NCBI GenBank assembly: GCA_905236975.1
Contig: CAJOQU010000009.1
Span: forward strand, 1-5,251
Direction of reading: 5' to 3'
DNA from: an uncultured Clostridia bacterium
GTDB lineage: Bacteria > Bacillota > Clostridia > Oscillospirales > Acutalibacteraceae
DNA: 5,251 nt
A program made the position numbers and the translations under genes. Within the stretch, counting starts at the first letter, position 1. Every line of letters begins with the position of its first letter. This document shows, in pieces, positions 5,232-5,251 of the stretch. Under the pieces are notes generated by a model. The model saw nothing but the letters and a program-made list of their open reading frames with translations, searched no databases and was not told the DNA's origin.

Positions 5232-5251
5232 AGCGGCAGGGAATGTCCCGG
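5165..5251. mobile_element. Probable end of an IS21-like insertion sequence
   Basis: TGTTGAC begins at 5165, and two copies of GTGCGAGCAAAAGTGGA follow directly. IS21-family elements start with TG and carry several such internal repeats near each end, recognised by the IstA transposase. The AAAAGTGGA core matches ends I recall from this family, though no database check was possible. No transposase gene is seen before the sequence ends at 5251. The outer boundary is uncertain because plsY similarity already stops at 5090, 74 bases earlier. Whether this is the left or right end cannot be decided. Confidence 0.45.
5172..5212 (+). repeat. Two 17-bp direct repeats with a 24-bp period
   Basis: GTGCGAGCAAAAGTGGA is present exactly at 5172-5188 and 5196-5212, separated by seven bases. 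Four further bases (CTTT) at 5192-5195 and 5216-5219 also keep the 24-base period. The arrangement suits transposase-binding sites at an IS end better than coding sequence. Confidence 0.9.

Noticed and set aside
5218..5251. Possible C-terminal end of a minus-strand transposase (RDIPCRFNSG then stop)
   Set aside because: Only ten codons are visible, with no family motif. It would sit correctly inside an IS21-like right end but cannot be told from chance.
1..5251. CRISPR array, tRNA, rRNA or riboswitch
   Set aside because: No spaced multi-copy repeats, cloverleaf-like sequence or recognisable riboswitch core was seen; the only repeats are the 15-bp coding array and the terminal 17-bp pair.

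Overview
The window looks like chromosome from a low-to-mid GC Gram-positive bacterium of the class Clostridia, plausibly a gut-type Oscillospirales/Ruminococcaceae lineage. The evidence is the gene order YceD-like DUF177–rpmF and DUF512 radical-SAM–der–plsY, the strong GGAGG-type ribosome binding sites, and a textbook sigma-A promoter. No rRNA, tRNA or species-level marker is present, so the assignment stops there. All genes lie on the plus strand, and no gap without a gene exceeds 175 bases.

Layout. (1) 1-800: the 3' part of a DUF4234-type membrane protein gene with an Asn/Gln/Pro/Tyr-rich repeat before its membrane domain. A small DUF2752 membrane protein gene follows, overlapping it by one base, and a strong intrinsic terminator (852-895) closes the unit. 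(2) 896-1736: a self-contained DUF177–rpmF operon (ribosomal protein L32). It has a consensus promoter (TTGACA, 17 bp, TATAAT) with a 10-bp perfect dyad over its -35 box, and an intrinsic terminator at 1705-1736. The plsX gene that often follows rpmF in Firmicutes is absent here. (3) 1781-5090: a tightly packed cluster of a PDZ/radical-SAM/DUF512 protein, an 83-residue protein resembling only the middle domain of fatty-acid kinase FakA, the ribosome-assembly GTPase Der, and the acyl-phosphate:glycerol-3-phosphate acyltransferase PlsY. (4) 5091-5251: sequence that does not continue plsY. It contains two copies of a 17-bp direct repeat of the kind found at IS21-family ends.

Functional themes. 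Regions 2 and 3 combine ribosome synthesis and assembly (L32, DUF177, Der) with phospholipid synthesis (PlsY, possibly the FakA-like protein). FakA and PlsY share the intermediate acyl-phosphate, so the lone FakA-type domain two genes before plsY is the most interesting positional link. Its family cysteine position appears to be Asp while the HxH motif is kept.

The main anomaly is the break in plsY after codon 122. It is either a real mobile-element disruption or rearrangement, or an assembly join at a repeated element near the sequence end. I see no convincing wholly new system. The items most worth a second look are the orphan FakA-like domain, the dyad over the rpmF-operon promoter, and the plsY junction.
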